From positions 94,200,723 to 94,264,722 of the forward strand of contig CM049309.1 of the NCBI GenBank assembly GCA_026874595.1: DNA of 64,000 nucleotides, written 5' to 3'. Numbering within the stretch: position 1 is the stretch's first letter; each line of letters opens with the position of its first letter. Shown one piece after another: positions 38,094 through 63,910 of the stretch. Under the pieces are notes generated by a model. That model did not search any database and was not told where the DNA came from. It saw only the letters and a list, made by a program, of their open reading frames with translations. Made by a program: the position numbers and the translations under genes. The DNA is from Sipunculus nudus (lineage: Eukaryota > Annelida > Sipuncula > Golfingiida > Sipunculidae).

Positions 38094-38949
38094 GGAAGTG
38101 GCTAAACAGCCGGCAGGGTGCAGGCAGTTTAGTCCACAGGCTAAACAGCCGGCAGGGAATACTGACCTTGCCGGCAGTCTAGCCCACTGGCTGAACTGAT
38201 GGCAAATGAATGTAACATTGTATGCTCCATTTCAGTGTGATACTCCGTACTTTTTATTATTATTTTGACAATGAGCTGACAATACAGTGCTGACCTACCA
38301 AATCAGATATTTTGATAGTCTTTTTGTAAGTAATGCCATTTGGTGTGGATATTTCTTGCATCACCTCACAACACAATAGCTAGGCTCAACAGCTTTAAAT
38401 AGGGTGCGGTGTAAGATTGTTTGATTATACATTTGATCAAGTAATAAGCTGATCCTTTGGCCAGTTATTTGACATAGCCTGAATGGTTTTTTTCACACAC
38501 TAATTATTTGTTTGCACATGTATAAGCACACTAGTGTATAAACTGTAAACAGTCTCTGCACACACATTCACAGTTCTGGTATATTTTAATCACAAAATCT
38601 ATAAACTATGCTGGAAATATTAAAATTTCTATGAGAAATTTATATAAAATTACGCTGAAAATATTAAAAATGTGCATTTTTAGAACCTACTTATTAGAAA
38701 TCAACATACTTATTATATTTAAAGCAGCAAAATAGTTTATTTGGTAAGTCAGCACTATATTGTCAGCTCATTGTCCAAATATAATGGAAAGTACGGAGTA
38801 TAACACTGAAATAGAGCATACATAAATTTGCCAGCAGTTTAGCCAGTGGGCTAGACTGCTGGAAAGGTCATTTACCCCTGCCGGCTGTTTAGCCTATGAG
38901 AGGCTATGGACTAAACGGCCGGCACCCTGCCGGCTGTTTAGCCACTTCC
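38094..38949. mobile_element. Foldback hAT-like MITE with perfect 8-bp target duplication
   Basis: The ends are inverted copies of GGAAGTGGCTAAACAGCCGG followed by CAGGGTGC. Weaker inverted similarity continues inward for about 200 bp (GCTAAACAGCCGGCAGGG; TACTCCGTAC; CAATGAGCTGACAAT). ACAAAAAA lies on both sides (38086-38093, 38950-38957). It has no coding capacity. The A-rich duplication is less informative than the other two. Confidence 0.75.
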
Positions 38950-39454
38950 ACAAAAAAAACCTGACGGATGGACAGACAGACAGACGGACAGCTAGACAAA
39001 CCAAAATCAATGTTCCCCGCTTTCGCGGAGTGGGGGACAAAAAATAACGTTTTTCCTTTTAATTCACATACAGCATTAAAAAAATTTTCGTTCAAATTTG
39101 GTCTATGCCAGAAAAAAAATATACGACACCGAAGGTGTGACGTCCGGCTTTTACACACGTATATCTTTACAATCTTGAGGCGGTGGGTTCGAGTGAGATA
39201 TCGGGACCTTCACACGGCAGCGTCCTTCTCGGGACATGATGGAATGTAAGTATTGACACTGACAGAATGCCACACTTATGAGTTAATAATAATAGCTTGT
39301 CAGACTGGGCAGTTGAGTGGGCGATATTCGAAAGGACTTTGTCAGTTGCACTGCACTGGTCGGGGACACGCTAAAACCCGGGAACAACCCGGGATTATAG
39401 TCCGTTCCACCAACCGTGAAACGCTGTTTTTTTCACGTTTTCTTTTCTACCTTG

Positions 39455-40307
39455 GGAGCCACTATAGAACGCGGGCGGCAGAACTATAGAAACCGGGCTT
39501 AAGCCTACCGCCGGTAAAACGGGTGTCGCATAATAAATTGTTTCCTGGAAAAGGCCGATACATATCATTTTCCTCAGAATTCCCGTATTTAATTTTGCTC
39601 ATAGCTGGAGTTTATTATATTAGAGGAGGAGGGGTTCGGGGAACCTGGGTTCCCCATCTGAAGGGGGGTGTGGGGGCGGAGCCCCCACCTAAAGCTTAAT
39701 TTTCCTGTTAAAATAGTAAATGGTTTCCCATTTTTGCGATAGATGCCTCTTCAATCGCAGATATAAATGAACAAAACTTGCTCCTGCTGGTATCTCGTCT
39801 TCACGGCTCACTTAGTAGCGTGTAGGGCTCCTAGTCCAGAGATCGTAGGTTAGATTCCCGATTCAGGTGACTTCTGATGCTTAGTAGTTGTTTATGTTAG
39901 AAGAGTTGAGTGTAGGGACATCTACAGGGAAAAGTAGGAGTTAAAATAGGGAATGAGAGGTTATATTTTATTATTATGTTCCTCAATACACAGGCGCTTG
40001 AATCGCTATTTGTGTTGATCTTGGTTTAAATAGTGTTCAATTTACCTTAACAACAATCCCCTACCGTTTAATGAGCTTTAAACCATGTTATATCGTTTGC
40101 CGGTACTTGTTTATATAATAGATACACAAGGCCGGCTTCCATGTCTGCGTACAGGTAGGCAATAATACAAGAAATCAATGGAAATTCCCAAATATTTCAA
40201 AGATTTTCTAGGCAATTTTGCATTTTTCAGGAAGCATTTTATTATGCGACACCTGTTGTGCATAAGGTACCGGCGGTAGGTTGAAGCCCGGTTTCTATAG
40301 TTCTGCC
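39455..40307. mobile_element. hAT-like MITE with perfect 8-bp target duplication and a SINE inside
   Basis: CTACCTTG occurs immediately before (39447-39454) and after (40308-40315). The right end is the inverse of GGCAGAACTATAGAAACCGG. The left end starts GGAGCCACTATAGAACGC and then repeats GGCAGAACTATAGAAACCGG, so the left terminus seems duplicated. The inner inverted match continues through CTACCGCCGGTA and GGTGTCGCATAATA. A G/C-rich hairpin (GGGGGCGGAGCCCCC) lies near 39673-39687. Confidence 0.78.
39800..39900 (+). repeat. tRNA-derived SINE head
   Basis: GGCTCACTTAGTAGCGTG is A-box-like and AGGTTAGATTCCCGATTC (39846-39863) is B-box-like, at tRNA spacing. The fold is too poor for a real tRNA. 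It sits within the 39455-40307 MITE. Confidence 0.5.
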
Positions 40308-40315
40308 CTACCTTG

Positions 40316-43300
40316 ATATATAATCTGTGTTCTAAGTGATACGAGGAATGCCTAGAAAACGACCTAGTTTTATATGAAGTTAGTGATAATGTATTAAAAA
40401 TAGCTTACATCACGATGCTGAGGTGTTGTTAACTTTATGTGAGCCCAAAAGAATGGACTCCTCAATTGCTTTTTTCAGTGACTGATGCAATATGGAGCCC
40501 ATACGGCCATAGATTGCCCCTGCAGTTAACTGTGATTATAACACTCCATACACAACAGCGAAATTTAACATATTTCAGTTGTTTAATGCTCAGTACTTCT
40601 ATGTGTATTGTATATTTGACCACTGAAAAACATTACATCACTATTTTGTACCGAGGAAGTAAAATATGAACATAACAGTACTCAGGTGTAAAATATTATA
40701 CAGGACTGCCACCGAATGCAAGATGTCTGCCGGACTGTTAATGCTTCAGTTCCATCTAGATAAACAAATCAGTTGTTGATGTTACAGGTGTTTCATGCTT
40801 TCCAGAATTGTTATTTTTTATTACAGGCCTTTTGACATACTACATAATGTGAACATTGGTATGTTAAAATCATAGGAAATATTTTTAAACAATTTCCTTT
40901 CTAAGAGTAACAGATCGTATCGTGTTATAAATAACCCCAGTTAGCCCTATGGTTGGCTGGCGACGAAACTGAAACCGTCCCCGTCGGCGGCTAACTTTAT
41001 GTAAGAAGTGCATAGCTAACTAGGCGAAACTGAACTCCATTGTATGTGAAATCTTTGCCGTCATAATGGAATGATGTAACCGTGACATCACGGTCTTCAC
41101 ATGAAATTTCCTGCATACACGTTATTAAGAGTTCAGCAGGTGTCACCGTGTTCAGGAGACCTAGCTAGGCTCCGATATCTTAAACTGTATACTGCCCGTC
41201 TTTTAACATAGTACACAGAGCCCTTGTCATGGCCAGGCAGGCAGTTTCATTCATGTAGCCTGTGGTCCAACTTGTCATAATATACACCAGACATAAAAGG
41301 CATAATTATCCAAAACTGACGCATTTTATATTGCTTATTTTAATCAATGTATCATATATGTCTGAAGAACATTATTCATCATTGTTACCAGAGCTTGAGG
41401 TAAATCACCAGTGTTTTGCACTGTCGGGAATCCTGTTCTATGATGAGCTAATATATTTTGTCACCTTGTAATACACACGGGCAGAACCCTGTCATGGGAG
41501 GTGATGAAGGCATCAGGGCTCAATGGCAGCACAAACTGTGGGTTACAAAGCTAGGATTGCAAATTAAGAAAATGAAAAGCTACCGTCCGATTAATAGTCA
41601 TGGTATTGAAGTCACAAAATGAATTGTGATTTTATCATAAATATTCCATTTGTTTATCGACAAAATTAAAAAAAGAACTGGTACATTTATAATATCAATG
41701 TGTCACAACCCTTTTTCAAATATTGGACTGTTCTAGCCAAGCTGAAACATTGTCCTGTGAGGTTTGATCATTTGTTTATACATCCCTAATACTTTTCCTG
41801 TCATTTTGACCATGTATAAAATTGGGTTGACGCATCTTCACCCATTGTTTTATGGAAATGTTACTAATTTTCCTCCCAGTAAAGCTTGATGAACAGGATA
41901 TGGTGAAACACGTTTCGTTTGTTTATACAGAATGAGGATGCAGGGCTTTATTTGAACCACTTCATAGTTTCATTAGTGCTGTTCAACTGCATACATATGT
42001 AGATATGCGGCGGATGTGTCAAGTTTTATATCCCCAGCTGGTGTGAATCTGTTCAAATTTGTAAAGAAAAATGCAACTTTACTTGTCACCTTTACACAAA
42101 AGGTTGCGAAAATTTCTATGCCAATCTAAGTATTCATGAGTTTGTGAAACCTGTATATATATGTATGGGCCAGGCCACTGAAAATGGCCCCAGCCAGTGA
42201 TCAGAATGGAAGTGGATCCATACAACATATGACATTTATTAGATAATATTTAAGATTGAAAATTAATTCTCTTGTCTACCCTGGTCAAAAAACAGTATCA
42301 TAAAATATATGCAATAGCCAATCTGCAGTAAAGGCTCAATATTAAGCCACTCCAAATTTGGCTTTTGTTTGAAATTTCATTTTGCACACTAATTTATCCA
42401 GCTGAAACCTTTTTTTTGTTTCAAAATTCACAATGAAACATTGGATATAGTAAAAAATTGTTTATTTTCGGACATTTTTTCATATAATATGCCGACGGTA
42501 AGGTGTGTTAATTTTACTAAATTACTAATTCTGTAAAATACTCTGATGGGTTACTTTAATTATTATATCTAGAAATAAATGATCAGTAAAATTAAATATG
42601 TACCTGTAGGTCACATGGAAACATTATACCTTCAAATGGGGACACCCAGTAAATAGGTAAAATCACTGTTTTCCTTATTATTCTTTGCCTTAGATTAATT
42701 GGTATTTGGACATAATCACTGTATACATACGTCATATTAAAAAAAGGAAGTGATAATGAATTTATGTTTCTGATATTATCAATAAATTCAGAGTAGGCCT
42801 TTTGCAACACCAAAATTTCCTTTTGCATTGAAAATCGTACAAAACAAACCAACACAAGGCTTATCAAATTTTGTGCCTGTGACAGTAGCATTTATGTTTA
42901 CTTGGCTAGGAAAGGTAATGTATTCAAATGACTGTCACTGAGGAATTGTTTATTTATAATTAACGACAACAATTAACAATTTTAACCCCTGCGGAGCTTG
43001 AAATTGACATTGGATTGAATGGACTGTGTGACCTCTGCCCAGAGAGCCGCCAGTGATACATTGTAAAAGGTGATGGTGCGTGGGGACGTGCCTGGAGAAA
43101 ATTTATAGGGCACACATGTGTACCCAAGTTTTGCCGTTTTAACCATTAATATTGTGAATGTTATAAACACTGCTTGTAATCACTGGTAAGTTCATAAGAA
43201 TAGTAATCTTCCATTGATATTTAAATTAGAGGTGGTGGTAGTGGAAATAACATTAATGGAATTAATGGTGTCACTGTTATTAGCACATTCAGGAGATACA

Positions 43301-43598
43301 CGGTTGTTTTGTAATGAATACCGACACCTTTTAAGGCAATATTTTGCAGTTATTGTTGATGTAAATGTATCAGGTTTTTTCAAACATAAAAGAATCTCCT
43401 ATGACTCTGAAACAGCGTATCGAAGGAAGAGAGAGCAGGGGTGCCATTCATCATTTTATGTACAATCTTATCATATAACAGGGGTTACATAGGTATTAAT
43501 GTATTAATGATAGTAACATGCTAGCTGCTATTAATGTTTGACCACCTCACATCGCCAAACAGCAGGATTCTAGTTCCTGCAAAATGGAACACCGCTTA
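40316..43598. other. Non-coding stretch; nothing recognised
   Basis: AT-rich sequence. The short frames, including a 99-codon minus-strand frame at 42592-42891, show no family resemblance or coding bias. Confidence 0.5.
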
Positions 43599-43670
43599 TG
43601 ACGTCACGTGCGTGCGAGGCGGAATCTTGTCAGTTGACCACGCACAAAATGTCGTAAACAACCCGTGAGT
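43599..43670 (+). promoter_or_regulatory. CRE/E-box composite with a downstream donor-like site
   Basis: TGACGTCACGTG (43599-43610) is a full palindromic CRE overlapping a CACGTG E-box. About 55 bp further on, CCCGTGAGT (donor at 43665) could end a non-coding first exon. HELQ's coding start at 46215 is preceded by TTTTAG, a possible acceptor, so this might be its promoter. The motifs are seen; the link is inferred. Confidence 0.3.
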
Positions 43671-44164
43671 TTCACCTGGATTTCGATTTTTGTTCATTAT
43701 AGGCTATTCATCTCGGATATGTGGCATTTTTCCTGTCAGAAAATTTGGTCGCATTCTCAATTACCTCTGTACCAAAAATCTTTGTTCGTTCTCAATTCTT
43801 CTAAAAATGATCGCCAAAAAACAGTGTTTCACGGTTGGTGGAACAGACTTTATATATTCCGTCCCAGTACCTGTGTCCGCATGTTTTTCCGGGATAATTT
43901 TTTATACAAGTAGAGCAGTGTAAACCTTTCTTGTCCAAAGGTCGCAGGAGCTATTCCACCAACTACCTGCGTAAAAAGCAATGCCTTACCTTGCTTTGAT
44001 TTTGTATGAGACAAATAATCCAAAATGTGACAAAACAAGCTACAGTATTTTACGACTTATTCCTTGCCTGAGAACTGATAAAAAACAAGCCAGTCAAACT
44101 GATGACATCAGTCAATTGAAGGTGACGTGCGACCGATCTCTGTGAAGCCTTTGTAACGTCACTG

Positions 44165-44757
44165 CAGGGTTGTTAAGTTTTCCCAGTGTGGTATTTACCA
44201 GCTGGTAAATACCGATATTCACCGCCTTTGGAAAAACCTCTCAAAGTGGGAAAATGGGAAAAACTGGAAAAAACCTCTAATAATAAAATCCTCTATTCTT
44301 CTGAAACATTGCCACACAGGATCTATAGGCCTGCCTCCTCTCATGATGCCTTGTTAACTTCTTCAGAAAACAAGAACTTATGGCAGACAGGCAGTAACAT
44401 CAACTTATATAGAGAAGAGCCATGAAACCTGGTATCCTTTTTGGCACAGTAGCATAAAAATGGGGTGCTTGGTTTCCTATCTGTATGCACAGAAACCTGC
44501 ATCATGCTGGACAGGGTTTCCCCAAGTGATGCACAATGGGTGGTTGGTTTCTTCTCACCCTAGCTAACTAGTTGTATGAACCCTACATGACTAGCATGGC
44601 TTCTTCACACTTCGCAGATCTGTACCCCCAAGATTAACTCGGCCTGATTAGGTTAACATGCTTGATCACTTTTGTCAGCTCACCTACTAAAGTTTATGTT
44701 GCAGTTAATTGGTAATTAAGTTATAGTAATGCACTAGTATGAGTTGAGGAAATATTG

Positions 44758-44847
<90 letters not shown>

Positions 44848-45056
44848 CACACACACACACACACGTACACACACACATAATATAATTTCATCATGCAACA
44901 TTAAACAGAATTAATTAACTATACATCATTATACTCTCTCAAAAATTTTGATCAGACATTTCCCCAGTAATTCCCGGTACTAACCAGTTTTCCCCAGTTA
45001 TTCTCAATTAATCATGGGTTTTTCCCACTGTCCGGGAGGGAAAAATAACAACCCTG
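44165..45056. mobile_element. hAT-like MITE (CAGGGTTGTTA ends)
   Basis: The left end CAGGGTTGTTAAGTTTTCCC and the right end GGGAAAAATAACAACCCTG are inverted. Flanks CGTCACTG and CATCACGG agree at 6 of 8 positions, a decayed 8-bp target duplication. The interior includes a TA tract (about 44762-44842) followed by an AC tract. CAGGGTTGTT ends are typical of hAT elements. Confidence 0.65.
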
Positions 45057-45634
45057 CATCACGGTTGTCTAACAAACACAAAACGCAGCCATAGACATGG
45101 AAAGTGTACCATAGAGGAGTGTACTGTCCAGCAGTGCCGATAAGACGCCATCCACTGTATTTCAGCATAAATACGCAAAAGAGTGGCAAGGTAAATTTGT
45201 TTTACATGATATGTAACTACTTTACACAAAATACAACGCATTTTAACGGACTACATTGGCTCCTTTTCACCACTTGTGTATTTCCTCTGTCAGTGTACAT
45301 GTTGATACCACGCGGTGCATTGTTAAGAGTCAGATTTTGACTTCAACAAACCCCTGTCAGCAGTGTTGTACTCTTGAGAGTCCGAGTCTGCACAATGTGC
45401 AATGACCTTGACCGCCATAAGTGGGTTTGATATGTTGTAAAATGTAGACTGACTTCTCATATTTTCAAATAATTCTGTTTCTTAAATAAGGTGTAAGGTA
45501 GTTATTTATTTACCTTGTTGAAATTAAGGTCCTTTAATCATCTACTCTACACTACAATTGATTCCCTGGAAATGAAACTATTGAAAATTTTCATAGCAAA
45601 AAACAGGTGGACATGAAGGGATGAAACGGACTAA

Positions 45635-45706
45635 AGCCTGATTTAATCGGACTCAATATTTTGATATGGCAAGGCCTAATAATATTGAGTCCATTTAAAT
45701 CAGGCT
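45635..45706. repeat. Near-perfect hairpin with 26-nt arms
   Basis: The left arm is AGCCTGATTTAA, two mismatched bases, GGACTCAATATT. The right arm is its inverse, separated by a 20-nt loop (45661-45680). Two mismatches occur in 26 pairs. It could be a minimal MITE or a source of a short hairpin RNA. Confidence 0.75.
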
Positions 45707-45734
45707 AACCTGGGCTAAAGAGTGTCTTTATAAG

Positions 45735-45835
45735 TGTAACGGGTGAAAATAGAAACCAGGCCCGAATGTGGGTTCGAACCTGTAACCTGTGACACACAAG
45801 TGAGATGTTCTACCGCTTTGCTAATGAAGCAAGCT
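45735..45835 (-). repeat. tRNA-derived SINE head upstream of HELQ
   Basis: On the minus strand TAGCAAAGCGG (A box) and GGTTCGAACCC (perfect B box, about 45770-45780) are spaced as in a tRNA, with TAGAACATCTCACTTGTG between. The acceptor stem does not pair, so this is a SINE promoter and not a tRNA gene. Confidence 0.6.
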
Positions 45836-46214
45836 TCACCAGCAAGGCCAGTAGGAACTCTTTGTGTGTCCGGTTACAAAAGTAATTTTATAGTACACTA
45901 TAACTCCTTTATATGAACTCCATATTATTAGGAATGAAAAGTTTAGGAGCATGTTAAGAATTTGGATAAACTACAAGCTAAAATGTGCCCCCTGATGTTG
46001 TTTAAAGTGAATAGGAAGTCGGCTGCCTAAACAGTCCACACTCCAGCCACTGGGCAGCTGATAACTTATATCACTATGTGTCAACTGCCTGGATGTATGA
46101 TATTCTAGACCTTGTAGTAATGGTAGTTCTTCCCACTTCCTAGTATATATTTATTCTAATTTGAAGTAATTAATAGAATTGTTACTTTAGGTTAGTTTAT
46201 CATTTTAGTGAGCA

Positions 46215-46694
46215 ATGGCAACCGCTGAGGTACAAGATGTCAGGAGGAAAGTCACAAGAAAAAGAAGGGAGTCGGGACAGAGCACCCCCAGTAAATCATA
46301 CAAGAAAAACAGATCAGCCAGCCCTGCTTCACCCAGCCTCAAACAGAACAGCTGCTGGATAGAAAATTCATTTATGCCTGGTAAGAGGTGTGAGGTCTCC
46401 AGCAAAACCAAACTGGACGAGTCGTGTGTAGAAGTAAACATAAAAGTTAGAAATTCCCCCATGATCATTTCTTTAGAACAGGACAGTGCTTCACGTGCTG
46501 CTAGTGAGGGTTCAACTCCTCACATCTCTCCAGTTGAGATGCCTCGTTGTGACACCGGTGGAAAAGAATCAGAGGTCTGCCTACCTGCGTGTGGTGGAGG
46601 GTCTGCAGGTGAAGTACAGCGTGGTGAAAATGATATTATCTTCACACAGGTGCCATCAACACCCCAAGTTGAGAGGCAGCCACACTGTTCAACT
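46215..46694 (+). CDS. HELQ: HELQ helicase, coding exon 1 (residues 1-160)
   Basis: This is the first coding exon of HELQ (HEL308), a nuclear ATP-dependent 3'-5' helicase of the Ski2 branch of superfamily 2. HELQ acts in crosslink and replication-fork repair with RPA and RAD51 paralogues. The ATG has a purine at -3 and G at +4. The exon encodes 160 codons and ends in phase 0 at the donor GTAAGT (46695). A basic stretch at residues 10-33 (RRKVTRKRR...KKNR) looks like a bipartite nuclear localisation signal. The rest is Ser/Pro-rich and disordered, as in the poorly conserved N-termini of HELQ proteins. Identification comes from the helicase core in exon 3, to which this frame is joined. A TTTTAG just upstream may be the acceptor of a 5' UTR intron. 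Confidence 0.8.
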
Positions 46695-47145
46695 GTAAGT
46701 CTAATAAAGTCAATTCTACCTACTCGTAATTCAACCCAGATGCACATGCGCATTGGAGCATCATTTTTGCTCTCGCATTAGCTCATTGGATGCATCAGAT
46801 TTAATGAGGTTTTTGTCGTGTGATTGCTTTCATTTCTTTTTCCAATTTACTATCTTGAACCAGTAATATTTTAATGCATTTACCCATGTACATATTAACT
46901 GAAATCAGGTTTTCTATTATTTATGTAAAATATAAAATTTATAAGTAAATACAAATACTATTAAAACAGCTGACTGTATCACCAAGAACAGATTTGATGC
47001 ATTCAAGTATATATGCCTGTTACATATAAATTTCAAATTTGAGCCAGACGCCCACCAGAATGTTTTATAATGGCTGTCATATACAGAGTCTACAGTGTGA
47101 TGTTACCTTAATGTCCTTATTGATGTATTATTGTCAATGTTGCAG
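46695..47145 (+). other. HELQ intron 1
   Basis: It is bounded by GTAAGT (46695) and TTGCAG (47140-47145) and is phase 0. No embedded repeat was recognised. Confidence 0.8.
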
Positions 47146-48406
47146 CCAATGGCAAAGGTAGTAAACACACCAGATGTGTGCTGTCATGATAGCTTCAATG
47201 ATAGTGACTCCTTGTTTGCTGAGCTTGACCTGAAGGAAAGTTCATCAGGAAAAATCCAACCTGAGCTTCATCAGTCCAGCATCAGGAAAAGAGGAAAAGG
47301 GACAGGTGCTTCCAGAGTCCTGTATGCTAAAGCACTATCAGACCATGATGTACTGAGTATATCTGATTTTGAACATGATGACAGTCTGCTAGCTGGAATA
47401 AATCTGGATTATACTGCAAGTGTTGGTGTAAAAGTTCCAGATCACAGAAACAGGACTGATCTGAGTCCAGATAGTAATCATAGTGAACATAAATACAAGA
47501 GTTTACATAATGATGCCTGTACAGATAGTAATCATAGTGAACATAAATACAAGAGTTTACATAATGAAGCTTGTGAAAGTCTGCTAAGGATGAAATGTGA
47601 AGGGTATGCAGCTGCTCTGAAAATTAATAAAACAGAGAAACTGTGTGGAGACGTTTTTCTTGATGCTCCCAAACCTTCCAGTTGTCCAACTGATATCACA
47701 CCACCTCGTAGTCCATCACTAATCAAGTCCAGTAAATGTGTTTACCTGGAGAAGAAGCCTAATACACATCCAGCCTCAGAGATTGTTACTATATGTGAAG
47801 ATAATGATAGTGATGATGACTTTTTCTTATTTGGTGAAAGAGGAAAAAAGGTAAAGAAGGACAAAAAAGGACAAGCTGAATTGAAAAACAAAAAGGAATT
47901 CAGTAATAAAGAGACAGTATCTGCAGATAGCACAGTAACTGTGAAACAGAAAAATACTGGAGTGACCAGCAAACATGGCCAAAGTTCTACAAGTCATGGA
48001 AACGTGGTAAAGCATAAAACAAATAATACTCATAAACTGGTGGATGTATCCAGTGTGCCAGATCATCCAGTCTCATCAAGGAATCTCTTGTGTTCAAAAT
48101 CTGATCTCTGGACTACAGAAGTGTGTAAAAACATTGGTGGCCCCAACGTGGTGACCACTCCCATATCTCGTCCATCTTTAAAGGACAGGATAAAAAAGAC
48201 TCTTCAGCAAAATGCAAGTACACCAACTGGGACACACATCTTCTCTAAATTACAACAGCTCAGGGAAGAGACCCTGCAACATGCAATCGAGGAAGCTTGT
48301 AAAATCCAACACCAGGGGTCGGAACATGATATCGGACCTTTTTATGGCCTCCCTTCCAAAGTGAAAGAACTGTTTGAACAGCAGCGAGGAATCAGTAAAT
48401 TGTATG
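47146..48406 (+). CDS. HELQ: HELQ helicase, coding exon 2 (residues 161-580)
   Basis: This large exon carries 420 codons plus one base, from acceptor TTGCAG to donor GTAAGC (48407). Most of it is acidic and Ser/Lys-rich linker. Two related acidic-hydrophobic motifs occur: DSDSLFAELDL (residues 179-189) and DDSLLAGINL (238-247). A third acidic patch with aromatic residues, DNDSDDDFFLFGE, lies near 379-391. An in-frame 18-residue duplication (unit DSNHSEHKYKSLHN plus four residues) lies at 47470-47575. The C-terminal part becomes HELQ-like: SLKDRIKKTLQQNA, then GPFYGLPSKVKELFEQQRGI and SKLY. The last leads into the Q-motif-like tryptophan of exon 3 and corresponds to the stretch just before the helicase core in vertebrate HELQ. 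Confidence 0.88.
47470..47575 (+). repeat. 54-bp in-frame tandem duplication inside HELQ exon 2
   Basis: Two copies, with first bases at 47470 and 47524, differ at a few positions. The second ends NEAC where the first has NDACT. The period is a multiple of three, so the frame is kept. Confidence 0.93.
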
Positions 48407-62612
<14,206 letters not shown>

Positions 62613-62765
62613 ATTATTTATCATATTCCTTAATATAACCTGCTTACATTGAATTTGGAGTCATTTTGATTTTGGCTGTGCCGATACGTTGCCGTGACAA
62701 TGCAGATCCTAAGCCTTGGTGAAGATTCGTATGATAGAGTTCATAATACATGTTGTCAGAACAAT
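62613..62765 (+). other. HELQ intron 3 sequence after the satellite
   Basis: Short single-copy-like sequence. I looked for the expected next HELQ segment (motif Ib region) in all plus frames and did not see it, so the intron continues. Confidence 0.6.
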
Positions 62766-63910
62766 GATTGTATCCGCCAAAACAGAGTTTTGCTGATACT
62801 ATGTTTTCAGTTGGACCCTGCCGCTTAGGTTTCCGGAGAATTCCTCCGTTAATACTGGGCGAAATTTTTTGAAATTCGGAATTATGATCGGGTCACATGT
62901 GAACTGCTGCGCCCTCATTTTTGGTTGACCTCTGACCTTTCCTCTCTGCCCAGCTTCCATTTGTGCGTCTGTTTCCACACATTAACCCACATATCTCGGG
63001 AACCATTTGACCAATCAGGCTAAACATTTTGCACAAATGTAGCCCATGGAATGCTTTGTAACATACACTAAAAATGGTGACACCACCTGCAACCATTTTT
63101 GCACAGCGTCCATCTGTTCATTTGCCTTGGGGAAAAAAAACATATCTCTGCATTGGTTACACTTATACACCTGAAATTTTGCATGTGTATACATCCTGGA
63201 CAGCTTCCTTGAATTTATTACAGGTGGCGCCACCGACATTCATGTTAAAGCTGCAGACATCCAAGCTCTTATCTCGGGAACCGTTTGGGCTAAAATTATG
63301 CATGTGTATAATTCTCAAATAGCTCTTTATCTTACACAAAACTGGTGCACCACCTGCAACCATTTATGCACAGCGTCCATTTGTTCATCTGGCTTTGGAT
63401 AAAATCACTCATATCTTGTAAGTAGTTGGACTTGTACACCTGAAATTTTGCAGGTTTTTACATCCTGGACAGCTTTCTTGATTTTATGACAGGTGGCGCC
63501 ATCTTCATTTATGTTTACACTGCAGACATTCAGGCTTATATCTCAGGACATATTTGGTTTGACATATCCCCCTGAAATTTTGCATATGTATAGATCTCAA
63601 ATAGCTCTAAATCATACACAAAATTGGTGGCCCCACATGCTATAATTTTTGCACAGTGTCCTGATTGTCTGCTTTGGATAAAATCACTCCGATACAAGTA
63701 GTGGTTCGACTTATCTGCCTAAAATTTTGCATATGTATACAACTTGGGCAGCTTTCTGGATTTTGTGGGAGGTGGCACAACCTACATACACATTTTGGCT
63801 GCAGACATTCATGCTAATATGCAACACACATCACTCTATTTCCCCTTGCCACTCAATCCATGCCTCACTTCATCCGTCCCACTCTGATTTTGGCGGATAC
63901 ACGTAGTCGC
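62766..63910 (+). mobile_element. GTATCCGCC-ended non-autonomous element with GGCGCC modules
   Basis: The left end GTATCCGCCAAAACAGAG folds on GTTTTGCTGATAC just inside. The right end has the inverse TCTGATTTTGGCGGATAC (about 63889-63906), followed by a potential hairpin GTAGTC...GACTAC. Five modules of about 130-150 bp repeat 'CACAGCGTCCATCTGTTCAT', 'CTGAAATTTTGCATGTGTAT' and a form of GGTGGCGCCACC (63223-63234, 63492-63503, diverged near 63070, 63346 and 63770). It is the same family as 32021-32830 and lies inside HELQ intron 3. Confidence 0.65.

Noticed and set aside
42592-42891. 99-codon minus-strand frame
   Set aside because: It has no family resemblance, lies in AT-rich sequence and is of a length expected by chance in a window this size.
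45735-45835. Genuine tRNA gene on the minus strand
   Set aside because: The A and B boxes are good, but the acceptor and anticodon stems do not pair and the flanks look SINE-like.
62613-62765. Next HELQ exon after the satellite
   Set aside because: The translated frames do not resemble the motif Ib region of HELQ, and no acceptor is suitably placed.
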